From the NCBI GenBank assembly GCA_041660925.1, contig JBAZVI010000004.1, positions 248,001 to 312,000 on the forward strand: DNA of 64,000 nucleotides. Direction: 5' to 3'. Positions 46,794 to 55,278 of the stretch are shown one piece after another. How positions within the stretch are numbered: position 1 is the first letter of the stretch; the number at the start of each line of letters is the position of its first letter. The notes under the pieces were generated by a model, which was given only the letters and a program-made list of their open reading frames with translations, searched no databases and was not told the DNA's origin. The stretch is from Elusimicrobiota bacterium. Lineage in GTDB: Bacteria > Elusimicrobiota > Elusimicrobia > UBA1565. The position numbers and the translations under genes are program-made.

Positions 46794-48881
46794 TCATCGG
46801 ATGGGCACCATTCTCTCTATGGGGAGCATCCCGAGCTCGTAGAGGTCCACGAACTCCCACTCGAGCGGGTACCAACTCACGCCCCCGTCGGGGCTGAACT
46901 GGACCTGCGCGGAGACCGCCCTGTCCGAGACCCCGTGCTTCTTGATGACATGCCCGTAGTAGGCGGTCGCGTGCGGGGCCTCGAACTCGCCGGGCCGCAT
47001 CGCGATGCGCAGGACGACGGTCCGGCCCGGGATGCCGTAGGTGACGCCCAGATGGGTCGCCAGATGCAGGCCCGGGATCTGGGCGCTCTCCGAGCTCGTG
47101 GGCGTCTGGCCGAGGAGCCAGCCCTTCGTCAGGATGCCCTGCAGGCGGCTGGCGAGCGTCACGTGATAGCCGTAGGCCCCGACCGCGATGAAGCGCTCGG
47201 CGTCCTCGTTGCGGTAGCCGTGCAGCGCGCCGCCGCGGTAGACGTGCATCCCATGACGGGTGTTGTGGCCCGGGCTCTGCTCGCGCAGGACGGCGGGCCG
47301 CTGCCCCGAGGGCGGGACGGGCTGCTCCTCCGAAGGAGTCTCCGGCTTCCCGTTGCGGCGGATGGCGCGCATCCTCTCCAGGAAGGCGGCATCGTCCGTA
47401 CCCCAACGCGGAAGACGCTTGGGCGCCCCGGCGTCCCCGTCGAGCCAGAGCCAGCTCTTCCCGTCGCGCGAGCTCGAGTACCGGCTCTTCCCGATGCGGG
47501 CCAGGGTATAGGTCCGCTCGTAGGCCGGGTCGAGCAGCGGGCGCTCCTGCGCGGCCCCCTCCTGAGGAAGGAAGAGGTCCTTGCCGGTCTCGCGCTGGTG
47601 CAGCTCCAGCACCGCCCGCTCGACGTCGGCGAGCATCCGCGCGCCCATCGACGCGCGGTAGCGCGGATAGTCCTTGAGAACGGTGTACTGCAGGCGCCGG
47701 CGGAAAGTCGCGTCCCCCGCGTAGAGGCGGTCCACGAGGGCGGAGATCTCGACGCTGCTCATCGCGCCGAGCCGCGCATCGGACTCCCGGGTGCGCTCTT
47801 CGCTGCCGGCGCGGTCGTCCTCTCCCGCCACGGCCAGGCCGCCCGCGGGGACCGGAGTCTCGCGGCGCGCGACCTCCCGCGCCCAGCGCGCGAGGAGCTT
47901 CGCGGCCGTCCGCTCCAGGTCGCTCTCCCAGCCCGCCGGGACCCTGCGGCCCAGCAGCCAGGCCCGGAAGGAAGGGTTGTTCCGCGCCAGCTCGCGGGAG
48001 ATCTCGAGCGTGCTCGTCCCGCCGAAGGGGTCCCTGCCCGTGCGGTCCGCGTACACGCAGAGGACCGCCTTCTCCACCTCGTAGACCGTGCCGACGACCC
48101 CCCTCTTCGAGGTGCGGTACGCCGGGTAGTCGCGCAAGTCGGTGAAGCGGAGCTCCTCGCGGAAGAGGGGCTCCTCGGCGTAGAGCTTGTCCAGGAGCCG
48201 GGACGCCTCTTCGGGACTCAGCGCCTCGACCCGGGAGGAGACGGAAGGCCCCGCCTCGAGCGTCTCCAGGCGCTTGAGGAGCGCGGCGGCATCTCCCGGG
48301 GCGCGGACGCTCCCGAGGGCCTCGGTTCTCGCCTTCGTCCGGTCGAAGAATCGGTCGAGCGCGTCCCCGCGCCCGGACGCGACGCCCCATGAGGAGCCGA
48401 GCCCCGTGCCCAGTCCCTGCGCTCCGACCTCCTCGGCGATGCCCTGGAGTTCGTCTTCCGGGAGTCCGAGGGTTTGAGAGTCCTCGACCTCGAATGCCCG
48501 CCCGGCGCTCTCCGAACGCCGCTGCGTGGACGCGGAGTGAGCGGCATGAAAAGAAGCCTTCGCCGCGGGCGCGGCGCTGTCCGCGCCGGGGATGACCGAC
48601 TGCGGCAGGGCCGCCGGTGCGGCGAGCTGGACCTTCGGCGAGTCCTTGAGCGTCGGGAGCCCGGTCCCGAGCGAAGGGGCGGCGGCGGAGAGGACCTGGA
48701 CGGAGCCGACCCCGAGATCGAGACCGGCCGGCACGGGAGCGACGACGGAGATGCCGGGCGACGCGGCGGCCGATGCGGCCGCGGAGACCTGCGCTCGGAC
48801 GGGGAGCCCCTGGGAAAGAGCGGCGGCAAGGAGGAGGAGTCCCCCTCTCGCTGCGTCCCGCTTCGGAGCTCCGTGTCCCAT
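46794..48881 (-). CDS. Large exported protein with internal repeat and ADP-ribosyltransferase-like C-terminus
   Basis: 695 residues. Signal region (RGGLLLLAAALSQGLPVRAQ), about 180 residues of Ala/Ser/Pro-rich sequence, then two ~62-residue repeats. Repeat 1 is near 225-290 (RLLDKLYAEEPLFREELRFT, LRDYPAYRTS) and repeat 2 near 375-440 (ALVDRLYAGDATFRRRLQYT, LKDYPRYRAS). The C-terminal ~160 residues read HVYRGGALHGYRNEDAERF, YHVTLASRLQGILTKGWLLG, LHLATHLGVTYG and VVLRIAMRPGEFE. This order resembles the His, Tyr/Thr and downstream strands of RNA 2'-phosphotransferase/ADP-ribosyltransferase folds. That assignment is inference. Start is ATG 48881, with TATCCT 6 nt upstream. Confidence 0.75.
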   Translation of the reverse strand: MGHGAPKRDAARGGLLLLAAALSQGLPVRAQVSAAASAAASPGISVVAPVPAGLDLGVGSVQVLSAAAPSLGTGLPTLKDSPKVQLAAPAALPQSVIPGADSAAPAAKASFHAAHSASTQRRSESAGRAFEVEDSQTLGLPEDELQGIAEEVGAQGLGTGLGSSWGVASGRGDALDRFFDRTKARTEALGSVRAPGDAAALLKRLETLEAGPSVSSRVEALSPEEASRLLDKLYAEEPLFREELRFTDLRDYPAYRTSKRGVVGTVYEVEKAVLCVYADRTGRDPFGGTSTLEISRELARNNPSFRAWLLGRRVPAGWESDLERTAAKLLARWAREVARRETPVPAGGLAVAGEDDRAGSEERTRESDARLGAMSSVEISALVDRLYAGDATFRRRLQYTVLKDYPRYRASMGARMLADVERAVLELHQRETGKDLFLPQEGAAQERPLLDPAYERTYTLARIGKSRYSSSRDGKSWLWLDGDAGAPKRLPRWGTDDAAFLERMRAIRRNGKPETPSEEQPVPPSGQRPAVLREQSPGHNTRHGMHVYRGGALHGYRNEDAERFIAVGAYGYHVTLASRLQGILTKGWLLGQTPTSSESAQIPGLHLATHLGVTYGIPGRTVVLRIAMRPGEFEAPHATAYYGHVIKKHGVSDRAVSAQVQFSPDGGVSWYPLEWEFVDLYELGMLPIERMVPIR

Positions 48882-48887
48882 GTCCTC

Positions 48888-48893
48888 AGGATA
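48888..48893 (-). promoter_or_regulatory. TATCCT box, 6 nt before ATG 48881
   Basis: Minus-strand TATCCT-N6-ATG, no Shine-Dalgarno. Confidence 0.45.
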
Positions 48894-48995
48894 GCCGGGA
48901 AGCGCCCCGCAGGCCTGGAGCGCCGGGACCCAAAAAGTCCGATGATGGGCCCATCCGGAGAGGTTTAGGGAAAGAGGGATTCCGTAACGGTGCGG

Positions 48996-50015
48996 CTACT
49001 CAGCTAATTTGAACATCCTCTCCAGCGCCTTCTTGGCCTTCGCGGCGATCGCGGGGTTCACCTCTATGCGCTGGCGCGCGGAGGGCTTCTCGAGGACGGC
49101 GATGATGCGGTCGAGGTCGGTCATCTTCATGTAGGGGCAGAGCCGGCACATGGGGATGAAGCGCTTCTCGGGGAACTCGGTGCGGGCGAGGTCGCCGAGC
49201 CCGCACTCCGTCATGAGCATGTAGAAGGGCGCGTCGTTCTCCCGGAGGTACTTCATCATGTCGCCGGTGCCGCCGGCGAAGTCCACGCGCTTCACGAGCG
49301 CCGGGCCGCACTCGGTGTGGGCCAGGATCCGCACGCCGGGGTAGGTCTTCCGGTAGAGCTTCACGGAGGCGTCGTCGAAGTTCTCGTGCACGATGCACTT
49401 GCCCTTCCAGACGACGAGCTCCTGGCCCGGCTTCTTGCCGAGCTGGCGGGCGAGGTTCAGGCCCATCCATTCGTCGGGCACGAAGACGATCTTTTTGTGC
49501 TCCTTGTAGAGCCGCGCGAGGATCTTCGGCGCGTTGGCGCTCGTGACGACGCAGTCGCACTCGGCCTTCACCTCGGCGGTCGTGTTGATGTAGCAGACGA
49601 CCGGGGCGCCGGGGTGCGCGGCCTTGAGCTTCCGGACGTCGGCCGCCGTGATCGCGTCGGCGAGCGAGCAGCCCGCGTCGGGAGCCGGGAGGAGCACCTC
49701 TTTCTCCGGGCTGAGGATCTTCGCGGTCTCGGCCATGAAGCGCACTCCGCAGAAGACGATGCGCTTCTGGGGCACGCCGCGGCAGAGCTTGGCGAGGCGG
49801 TAGGAGTCGCCCGTCATGTCGGCGACGCCCGCGAGGACCTCGGGCCGCTGGTAGACGTGGGCGGGGACGACGGCGTCCTTCTCCTTCTTGAGCGCGGCCA
49901 CGCGCAGGGTCTTCTCGGCGAGGCGCTCGAGCTCCGTCTCGGAGTAGCCGAGCTCCCCGAGCTTCTCCGCGAGACGGTCGACCTCGGCGTCGAGCGCGCG
50001 GCCGGCGACGCTCAC
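48996..50015 (-). CDS. nadA: Quinolinate synthase NadA
   Basis: 339 residues. [4Fe-4S] enzyme condensing iminoaspartate with DHAP for NAD synthesis. Cluster and active-site blocks: VFCGVRFMAETAKILSPEK, DAGCSLADAI, VVCYINTTAEVKAECDCVVTSANA, ILAHTECGPALV and FIPMCRLCPYMKMTDL. GTG 50015 overlaps the upstream stop (GTGA). Last gene of the suf operon, which would supply its cluster. nadB and nadC are not in the window. Confidence 0.96.
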   Translation of the reverse strand: MSVAGRALDAEVDRLAEKLGELGYSETELERLAEKTLRVAALKKEKDAVVPAHVYQRPEVLAGVADMTGDSYRLAKLCRGVPQKRIVFCGVRFMAETAKILSPEKEVLLPAPDAGCSLADAITAADVRKLKAAHPGAPVVCYINTTAEVKAECDCVVTSANAPKILARLYKEHKKIVFVPDEWMGLNLARQLGKKPGQELVVWKGKCIVHENFDDASVKLYRKTYPGVRILAHTECGPALVKRVDFAGGTGDMMKYLRENDAPFYMLMTECGLGDLARTEFPEKRFIPMCRLCPYMKMTDLDRIIAVLEKPSARQRIEVNPAIAAKAKKALERMFKLAE

Positions 50016-50749
50016 GCGCTCCCCCCCACCTTGTCGGGCGGGCGAAGGAGGTCGGGCTGGTTCGAGAAGACGCCCTCGACCCCGAGCGCCTTCAGGCGCC
50101 CGGCTTCGGCGGGATCGTCGACCGTGTAGACGAGGAGCTTGAGCCCCTGGGCGCGCGCGCAGCGCACCCAGCGCGCGTCGGCCTGCTGGCGGCTGATGTG
50201 GAGGCTCTCGCAGCCGATGTCCGCGGCGCCGGCGGCGGCCTCCTCCGGGGTCTGGCGGCCGGCCAGCCAGCCGAGCCGGAGCTCGGGGTCGAGGGCGCGC
50301 AGGGCCTTGAGCGAGGGATGGTGGAAGCTCGAGACGACGGTGAGATGCCGGGCGGTGGGCCGTCGGGCGAGCTCGGCCTGGACGCGGCGCTCGATGCCCT
50401 CGTAGGGGGTCGGGCCGTGCTTGACCTCGAGGTGGACCTCGACGCGGGCGCGCAGGAGAAGGTCGAGGACCTCCTTGAGGAGCGGGACCCGGGTCCCGGC
50501 GAAACGCGGGGAGAGCCAGCGTCCCACGTCGCGGCGCAGGAGCTCGGCGGCGCTCAGGCGGCCCACGGCGCCGGGCGCCCCGCTCAGGCGCGCGAGCTCG
50601 GGGTCATGGAGGACGACCAGCTCGCCGTCCTTCGTCTGCTGGACGTCGAACTCGACGGCCGCGGCGCCCAGGTCGAGGGCGGCGCGGAAGGCCCGCAGCG
50701 TGTTCTCTGGGAAATAGGCGCTGGCGCCCCGATGCGCGATGACTCTCAC
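50012..50749 (-). CDS. Glycerophosphodiester phosphodiesterase
   Basis: 245 residues. GDPD-type TIM barrel: VIAHRGASAYFPENTLRAF (catalytic His, Asn), AVEFDVQQTKDGELVVLHDPEL (metal Glu/Asp and second His), LEVKHGP and a C-terminal LLVYTVDDPAEAGRLKALGVEGVFSNQPD. Cytoplasmic, no signal peptide, so a UgpQ-like role in lipid head-group recycling. GTG 50749 overlaps the PHP gene stop (GTGA). Confidence 0.95.
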   Translation of the reverse strand: MRVIAHRGASAYFPENTLRAFRAALDLGAAAVEFDVQQTKDGELVVLHDPELARLSGAPGAVGRLSAAELLRRDVGRWLSPRFAGTRVPLLKEVLDLLLRARVEVHLEVKHGPTPYEGIERRVQAELARRPTARHLTVVSSFHHPSLKALRALDPELRLGWLAGRQTPEEAAAGAADIGCESLHISRQQADARWVRCARAQGLKLLVYTVDDPAEAGRLKALGVEGVFSNQPDLLRPPDKVGGSA

Positions 50750-51564
50750 TTTCCGATCCTCTCCATCAGCTTGTCGTAGACGTCCTGCGGCATGCTCACC
50801 GTGGCGATCTCGCAGCGCTCGCTCTTCGGCCCGTGGAAGTCCGAGCCGCCGGTCGGCGTGAGCCCGAAGCGCCAGGCCCAGTCGAGCAGGCGCTCCGTCA
50901 CCGCCCGCGTGTGCGAGGGATAGTATACCTCGATTCCCTCGAGTCCCCAGCCGATGTAGCGCTCGACGTCCTCGAGCTCCGCCATGTAGGGGTGGGCGAG
51001 GGACGCCCAGCCGCCGGCGGCGCGGATCGTCTCGATGGCCTCCCGGACGGTGGGCCCCATGGGCTCGACATAGGCGGGCTTCTCCGGCGCGAGGAAGCGG
51101 TGGAAGGCCTCCTTGCGGCCGCTCACGATCTTCTTGCGGCGCAGGGCGTCGGCGACGTGCGGACGGCCCACCGCGCGGCCGGGTTCCTTCGCCTCGGCGA
51201 GCACGTCGGAGACCTCGAGGGCCAGCCCGAGCGCGCGGAGCTTCTCCACGATGCGCCCGATGCGCAGCAGCCGCGACCCCCGGAAGGCCTCCAGGCGGGC
51301 GGCAAGCGCCGGGGAGGCGGGGTCGATGCCGTAGCCGAGGATGTGGAGGTTGTCGGCGTCGCGGGTGTTGACCTCGACGGCCGGAAGGAAGCGCAGGCCG
51401 AGCCGGGCGGCCTCGGCCGCGGCCTCGAGGACCCCGCCGACGGAGTCGTGGTCGGTGAGGGCGAAGAGCTCGGCCTTGCGGCCGTGGGCGAAACGGACGA
51501 CCTCGGCGGGCGAGCAGCCCCCGTCGGAGGCGTTCGAGTGGGTGTGGAGGTCGACGCGTCTCAC
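50746..51564 (-). CDS. PHP-domain phosphoesterase (nucleoside-3',5'-bisphosphate phosphatase-like)
   Basis: 272 residues. Metal-binding PHP motifs: DLHTHSNASDG, ALTDHDSVGG, LPAVEVNTRD, LAHPYMAEL and GGSDFHGPK. Members related to E. coli YciV (RNase AM) remove 3'-phosphates from nucleoside bisphosphates and trim RNA 5' ends. Starts at GTG 51564 overlapping the rrf2 stop (GTGA). Confidence 0.9.
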   Translation of the reverse strand: MRRVDLHTHSNASDGGCSPAEVVRFAHGRKAELFALTDHDSVGGVLEAAAEAARLGLRFLPAVEVNTRDADNLHILGYGIDPASPALAARLEAFRGSRLLRIGRIVEKLRALGLALEVSDVLAEAKEPGRAVGRPHVADALRRKKIVSGRKEAFHRFLAPEKPAYVEPMGPTVREAIETIRAAGGWASLAHPYMAELEDVERYIGWGLEGIEVYYPSHTRAVTERLLDWAWRFGLTPTGGSDFHGPKSERCEIATVSMPQDVYDKLMERIGK

Positions 51565-52055
51565 GACTTCGTGGTTTTCCGCGCGGCCTTCGAGAAGGCG
51601 GGAGACGAGGCGAAGAGCATCTCGACGCGGGCGTCCATGCAGGGCTCGTCGCGGCTGATCTGCTCGATGGTGACGCGGTCGAGGAAGGCCTCGACGATGG
51701 CGGCGAGCTTGCGCCAGACGGGGCGGATGCCGCAGTCGCCGGTCCGCTTGCAGATGCGCTGGCCGCGCGCGTAGCGGTCGCAGACGTAGTCGAAGACGCT
51801 CTCCTCGACCGCGCGCACGATCATCCCCAGCGAGATCTTCCCGGAGGGCTTCGCCAGCGCGTAGCCGCCCTGGGCGCCCCGGCGGCTCTGGACGAGGCCG
51901 GCGCGGCGCAGGCGCAGCATGAGCTGGTCGATGTAGTCGCGCGGGACGTTCTCGATGACCGAGAGGCGGTCGGCGTTCATCGTCTCGTTCTCCTTGAGCA
52001 TGGAGAGCCGCACCATGACGCGGGTCGCGTATTCGACGGACGAGGTGATCCTCAT
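51561..52055 (-). CDS. Rrf2-family Fe-S-sensing regulator (IscR/SufR-like)
   Basis: 164 residues. Winged helix with MRITSSVEYATRVMVRLSML, ENVPRDYIDQLMLRLRRAGLVQSRRGAQGGYALAKPS. Three cysteines spaced C-x9-C-x5-C (residues ~95-115, VCDRYARGQRICKRTGDC) are placed as the cluster ligands of Rrf2 regulators. Lies inside the suf operon, so probable autoregulator of Fe-S assembly. ATG 52055 has AGAGG 5 nt upstream. Confidence 0.92.
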   Translation of the reverse strand: MRITSSVEYATRVMVRLSMLKENETMNADRLSVIENVPRDYIDQLMLRLRRAGLVQSRRGAQGGYALAKPSGKISLGMIVRAVEESVFDYVCDRYARGQRICKRTGDCGIRPVWRKLAAIVEAFLDRVTIEQISRDEPCMDARVEMLFASSPAFSKAARKTTKS

Positions 52056-52063
52056 TTTGGCCT

Positions 52064-52435
52064 CTAGAAGATGCCCAGCTGGTCCTTCGCCTCGTCGCTC
52101 GCCATCGTCCGCGGGTCCCACATCGGGTCGAAGGCCAGGTCGACGTCCACGTCCGTGACGCCCGGGATCTTCGCGATCGCGGCGTGCACGGAGGCCAGCA
52201 GCATCGGCCCGTAGGGGCAGGCGGGCGAGGTCAGGCTCATGCGCACGCGCACCCGCGTCCCTCCCCCCTGCGGGTCCTTCGCGAGCTCGGCCCCGTAGAT
52301 GAGCCCCAGGTCCGCGATGCCGATGCGGATCTCGGGGTCCTGCACGGGGACGATGGCCGCGCCGACGGCCTTGAAGGTCACTTCGGCGGCCGGGGTCGCC
52401 GGAGCCGGCTTCGGAGTCTCGGGAGCGTCGCTCAT
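52064..52435 (-). CDS. sufT: SufT/MIP18-type (DUF59) Fe-S assembly factor
   Basis: 123 residues. Pro/Ala-rich N-terminus, then the DUF59 core VQDPEIRIGIADLGLIYGAEL, VRMSLTSPACPYGPML and VDLAFDPMWDP. SufT-like proteins help cluster maturation, especially of [4Fe-4S] targets. Overlaps sufU by ATGA. Confidence 0.93.
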   Translation of the reverse strand: MSDAPETPKPAPATPAAEVTFKAVGAAIVPVQDPEIRIGIADLGLIYGAELAKDPQGGGTRVRVRMSLTSPACPYGPMLLASVHAAIAKIPGVTDVDVDLAFDPMWDPRTMASDEAKDQLGIF

Positions 52436-52884
52436 GCGCCCTCCTTCTTTTCCAAGGCCTGCAGGAGCGTGTTCCAGGCCAGGAGCGAGCACTTGATGCG
52501 GACCGGGAAGCGGCGCACGCCGTCGAGCGCCCGGACCTCCTCGAGCGGCTCGGGCAGGGACTCGGGGGAGGCGTTCTCGAGCATGAAGGCCTTGAAGGAG
52601 CCGATGAGCCCGCGCGCCTCCTCGAGCGTCTTGCCCTCGAGGGCCTCGGCCATCATGGCGGAGGAAGCCTGGCTGATGACGCAGCCGTGGCCGCTGAAGC
52701 GCACCTGCGCGAGCCGGCCGTCCTTCACGGAGGCGGTCAGCTCGATGTCGTCGCCGCAGAGCGGGTTGACCCCGTGCGAGCGCAGCTGCGGGTTGTGCAC
52801 GCAGCCCTTGTGGGTCCCCGTGCGGAAATAGTCGATGAGCACCTCGCGGTAGAGGTCCTGGAGCTCGGAATCGCCTTCGGCCAT
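52432..52884 (-). CDS. sufU: SufU-type sulfur-transfer/zinc protein
   Basis: 150 residues. Conserved ligands Cys in NPLCGDDIEL with Asp, Cys in GHGCVISQASSAMM and Cys in IKCSLLAWNTL. The spacing between the last two includes the extra ~20 residues seen in SufU but not IscU. Accepts sulfur from SufS. ATG 52884 is 6 nt after the sufS stop. Confidence 0.94.
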   Translation of the reverse strand: MAEGDSELQDLYREVLIDYFRTGTHKGCVHNPQLRSHGVNPLCGDDIELTASVKDGRLAQVRFSGHGCVISQASSAMMAEALEGKTLEEARGLIGSFKAFMLENASPESLPEPLEEVRALDGVRRFPVRIKCSLLAWNTLLQALEKKEGA

Positions 52885-52890
52885 GGGAGC

Positions 52891-54135
52891 TTACCTCGTC
52901 CCTACTTTGAAGAATCCCTTCACCTTGCGCAGGGCCCGCGCGAAGGCGTCGAGCTCCTCGAGGGTGTTGTAGGCGTAGAAGCTGGCGCGGACCGTGCCCG
53001 GGACCTTGAGCCGCCGCATGAGCGGCTGGCAGCAGTGGTGCCCGACGCGCACGGCGACGCCCTCGGAGTCGAAGATCTGGCCCACGTCGTGCGGATGGAC
53101 GTCGGCGACGTTGAAGGAGACGGCCCCGCCGCGCTTCGCGGCGTCCGGCGGGCCGTAGACCGTCACGTCCCCCGCCTCGCGCAGGATCTCGAGCGTGCGC
53201 TCGGTCAGCGCGCGCTCGTGCGCCTCGAGGGCCTCGAAGCCGAGGGCGTGCAGATACTCGACGGCGACGCCGAAGGCGATGGCGCCCGCGATGTTCGGCG
53301 TGCCGGCCTCGAACTTGTAGGGCAGCTCGTTCCAGGTCGCGCGGTCGAGCCAGACCTCGGAGATCATGTCGCCGCCGCCGAGGAAGGGGTCCATCTCCTC
53401 GAGGAGCTCGCGGCGGCCGTAGAGCGCGCCGATGCCGGTCGGGCCGAACATCTTGTGCGCGGAGAAGGCGAGGAAGTCGCAGCCGAGCGCGGAGACGTCG
53501 GTGGGCCGGTGCGGCACCCACTGGGCGCCGTCGACCAGGGACACGACGCCCTTCGCGCGGGCGAGGGCGACGAGCTCCGCGAGCGGGGAGACCGTGCCCA
53601 GCGCGTTGGAGAGCGCCGTGAAGGCGAAGAGCCGGGTCTTCGGCGTGAAGAAGCGCTCGGCCGTCGCCGCGGTGAGCGTCCCGTCGGCCTCCGGCGGGAC
53701 GAAGACGAGCTTCGCGCCGGTGCGGGCGGCGAGCATCTGCCAGGGCACGAGGTTCGAGTGGTGCTCGATCTCGGTGAGCAGGAGCTCATCGCCGGGCTTC
53801 AGCGCCTTGTCGCCCCAGGAGCGCGCCACGAGGTTGATGGACTCCGTCGTGTTGCGGGTGAAGACGAGGGTGCGCGGGTCGCGCGCGCCGATGAAGCGCG
53901 CGATCTTGGCCCGCGCGTTGTCGGAGAGGATGGTGGCCTCCCCGGAGAGGGTGTGCACGCCGCGGTGGACGTTGGCGTTGTGGAGGCCGTAGAAGTGGGT
54001 GAACATCTCCACGACCTGGCGCGGGCGCTGGGTCGTCGCGGCGTTGTCGAGGTAGACGAGCGGCTTGCCGCGCACGACGCGCTGAAGGATGGGGAAGTCC
54101 TTGCGGATGCCTTGGACGTCGAGAGGGTCGCTCAC
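52891..54135 (-). CDS. sufS: Cysteine desulfurase SufS
   Basis: 414 residues. PLP enzyme giving persulfide sulfur. YLDNAATTQRP, HHSNLVPWQ, PLP-Lys in FLAFSAHKMFGPTGIGALYG, catalytic Cys in VGHHCCQPLMRR, and RASFYAYNT. Group II desulfurase. GTG 54135 overlaps the sufD stop (GTGA). Confidence 0.97.
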   Translation of the reverse strand: MSDPLDVQGIRKDFPILQRVVRGKPLVYLDNAATTQRPRQVVEMFTHFYGLHNANVHRGVHTLSGEATILSDNARAKIARFIGARDPRTLVFTRNTTESINLVARSWGDKALKPGDELLLTEIEHHSNLVPWQMLAARTGAKLVFVPPEADGTLTAATAERFFTPKTRLFAFTALSNALGTVSPLAELVALARAKGVVSLVDGAQWVPHRPTDVSALGCDFLAFSAHKMFGPTGIGALYGRRELLEEMDPFLGGGDMISEVWLDRATWNELPYKFEAGTPNIAGAIAFGVAVEYLHALGFEALEAHERALTERTLEILREAGDVTVYGPPDAAKRGGAVSFNVADVHPHDVGQIFDSEGVAVRVGHHCCQPLMRRLKVPGTVRASFYAYNTLEELDAFARALRKVKGFFKVGTR

Positions 54136-55271
54136 AGGCCTTCCTCCACCCGCGCGCGCAGGCGCTCGGCGAGCGCGGCGTCGGGCAGGCTGCCGAGGAT
54201 GGGCTCGAAGAAGCCGAGGACGAGCGTCCGCGCGGCCTCCTCGGCGCTGAGTCCCCGGGTCTGCAGGTAGTAGAGCTGGTCGGCGTCGAGCGGGCCGGCG
54301 GTCGCGCCGTGCTTGCAGCGCACGTCGTCGGTGAGGATCTCGAGGATCGGCGTCGTGTCGGCGCGGGCGGCCTCGGAGAGCATGAGGTTGCGGTTGGACT
54401 GGTAGGCCTCGCAGCCGAGGGCCTCGCGCTCGATGCGGATGAGGCCGACGTAGTTGGAGCGGGCCCTCTCGCGCAGGGCCGTGCGGTAGAGGAGGTCGCT
54501 CGTCGTGCGCGACGCGCGATGGAGCTGGCGCGTCTCGGCGTCGAAGCGCTGCGTCCCGCGCCCGAGCATCACCGCGCGGATGTCGCTGTGGGCCCCGCGG
54601 CCGAGGAGCTCGACGTCGAGCGCGCTCTTGTGCTGGAGCCCTCCGAGGAGCAGGTCGTAGTGCTCGAGGCGGGCGTCGGCGGCGAGCTCGACGCGCCCGT
54701 GCCAGAAGTGCACGGCGGCGCGGCCCAGGTCCTGGGTGTAGAAGCAGCGCAGGCGCGCGCCGCTCCCGACGACGGCGCGCGAGAAGGCGGCGCAGACGCG
54801 CGCATCCCCCGTATGCTCCTCGACGACGTCCGCCGAGGCGCCGTCCTCGAGCACGACGAGGACGCGCGGGTAGTGCGGGCCCTCCCCCTCGTGGCGGAAG
54901 CCCAGGAGCACCGGCTCCGAAAGACGCACGCCCTTGGGCACGCGCAGGAACGCGCCGCCGCGCCAGGCGGCGAGGTTGGCGAGCTCGAGGCGGCGGTAGT
55001 CGGCGTCGGCGCAGGGCGCGAGCAGGGGCAGGACGAGGTCCGGATGGCGGGCCGCGGCCTCCTCGAGAGAGAGCAGCTCCGCGCCGGCCTTCGCCGCGCG
55101 CGCCGCCGCCTCCGCGGAGAACGGAGAGAAAGGCGCGGCGGGCTTCGCCGCGTCGAGCGTCCAGAGCGCGTAGTCGGTGCGGCGCCAGGTCTCGGAGCTC
55201 TTCGGCGGCGCGGCGGCCGCGGCGAAGAGGGCCCGGGCGTCCTTGCGGGAGGCGTCGAGGTTCGTTTCCAT
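54132..55271 (-). CDS. sufD: SufD scaffold protein
   Basis: 379 residues. Weakly conserved N-terminus, then the SufBD beta-helix with VLVVLEDGASADVVEEHTGD, FWHGRVELAADARLEHYD, GLIRIEREALGCEAYQSNRNLMLS and DVRCKHGATAGPLDADQLYYLQTRGLSAEEA (Cys/His of the interface). Partner of SufB and SufC. Confidence 0.95.
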   Translation of the reverse strand: METNLDASRKDARALFAAAAAPPKSSETWRRTDYALWTLDAAKPAAPFSPFSAEAAARAAKAGAELLSLEEAAARHPDLVLPLLAPCADADYRRLELANLAAWRGGAFLRVPKGVRLSEPVLLGFRHEGEGPHYPRVLVVLEDGASADVVEEHTGDARVCAAFSRAVVGSGARLRCFYTQDLGRAAVHFWHGRVELAADARLEHYDLLLGGLQHKSALDVELLGRGAHSDIRAVMLGRGTQRFDAETRQLHRASRTTSDLLYRTALRERARSNYVGLIRIEREALGCEAYQSNRNLMLSEAARADTTPILEILTDDVRCKHGATAGPLDADQLYYLQTRGLSAEEAARTLVLGFFEPILGSLPDAALAERLRARVEEGL

Positions 55272-55278
55272 GGGGATC

